The notes beneath the pieces were generated by a model. That model was not told where the DNA came from and searched no databases. It saw only the letters and a program-made list of their open reading frames with translations. From Hydrogenovibrio sp. UBA654 (GTDB taxonomy: Bacteria; Pseudomonadota; Gammaproteobacteria; Thiomicrospirales; Thiomicrospiraceae), in assembly GCA_002299585.1 (NCBI GenBank), contig DBOE01000019.1, positions 1 to 13,589 on the forward strand: a DNA stretch of 13,589 bases. The letters run 5' to 3'. Both the position numbers and the translations under genes were made by a program. Shown here one piece after another: positions 13,574 to 13,589 of this stretch (positions within the stretch are counted from its first letter, which is position 1; every line of letters starts with the position of its first letter).

Positions 13574-13589
13574 CAATAGCTGGCTATTG
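13574..13589. repeat. Perfect inverted repeat at the window edge
   Basis: CAATAGC (13574-13580) and GCTATTG (13583-13589) are exactly complementary around TG. The window ends at the outer base, so a longer palindrome may continue beyond it. Confidence 0.55.

Overview
The window suggests a low-GC gammaproteobacterium. The reasons are the lgt-thyA-folA order, a znuA gene divergent from znuCB (the enterobacterial arrangement), a FleQ-type sigma-54 activator, and outer-membrane barrel proteins with Sec signal peptides. Genus cannot be fixed from this sequence; a marine or symbiotic lineage is possible but is only an impression. Base composition is mosaic by hand counts: about 53% GC in positions 1-480, roughly 25-30% in sampled lines of znuA, mid-30s in lgt-thyA, and low-to-mid 40s in parts of sucCD and nadE.

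Layout. Positions 1-561 hold the C-terminal half of bioA, followed by a 19-codon stub of a next gene (564-623) that ends just before a long palindrome (639-698). Positions 716-3850 are a zinc-uptake island: a small P-loop protein resembling COG0523/CobW metallochaperones and znuA on the minus strand, and znuC-znuB on the plus strand. The two sides are separated by a 32-bp gap. znuB converges on folA with no intergenic base. folA-thyA-lgt (3851-5999, minus) is a tightly overlapped operon. A plus-strand outer-membrane barrel protein (6155-6712) has a recognisable promoter and a clear intrinsic terminator. The tandem operon sucC-sucD-nadE (10708 down to 7037, minus) is followed upstream by a larger outer-membrane porin-like protein (10917-12125, minus) and a FleQ-like activator without a receiver domain (12382-13458, minus).

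How the genes work together. ZnuABC plus the P-loop protein form a zinc acquisition unit. ThyA and FolA form the dTMP/folate cycle, with Lgt (lipoprotein diacylglyceryl transfer) translationally coupled ahead of them. SucCD and NadE couple a TCA-cycle step to NAD synthesis. Two outer-membrane proteins each have a dyad inside the promoter spacer. BioA is a remnant of biotin synthesis at the window edge.

The most unusual signal is a dispersed intergenic repeat. A motif close to GGAGRCRCTTAAYAACTG occurs six times (639, 6937, 10835, 12168, 12361, 13503), always in the same orientation and always between genes. Most copies lie just past the 3' end of a minus-strand gene. Two copies (639 and 10835) are left arms of long hairpins with different cores. 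I do not recognise this family. The copy at 639 also sits at the junction where the GC-rich bioA segment gives way to AT-rich DNA.
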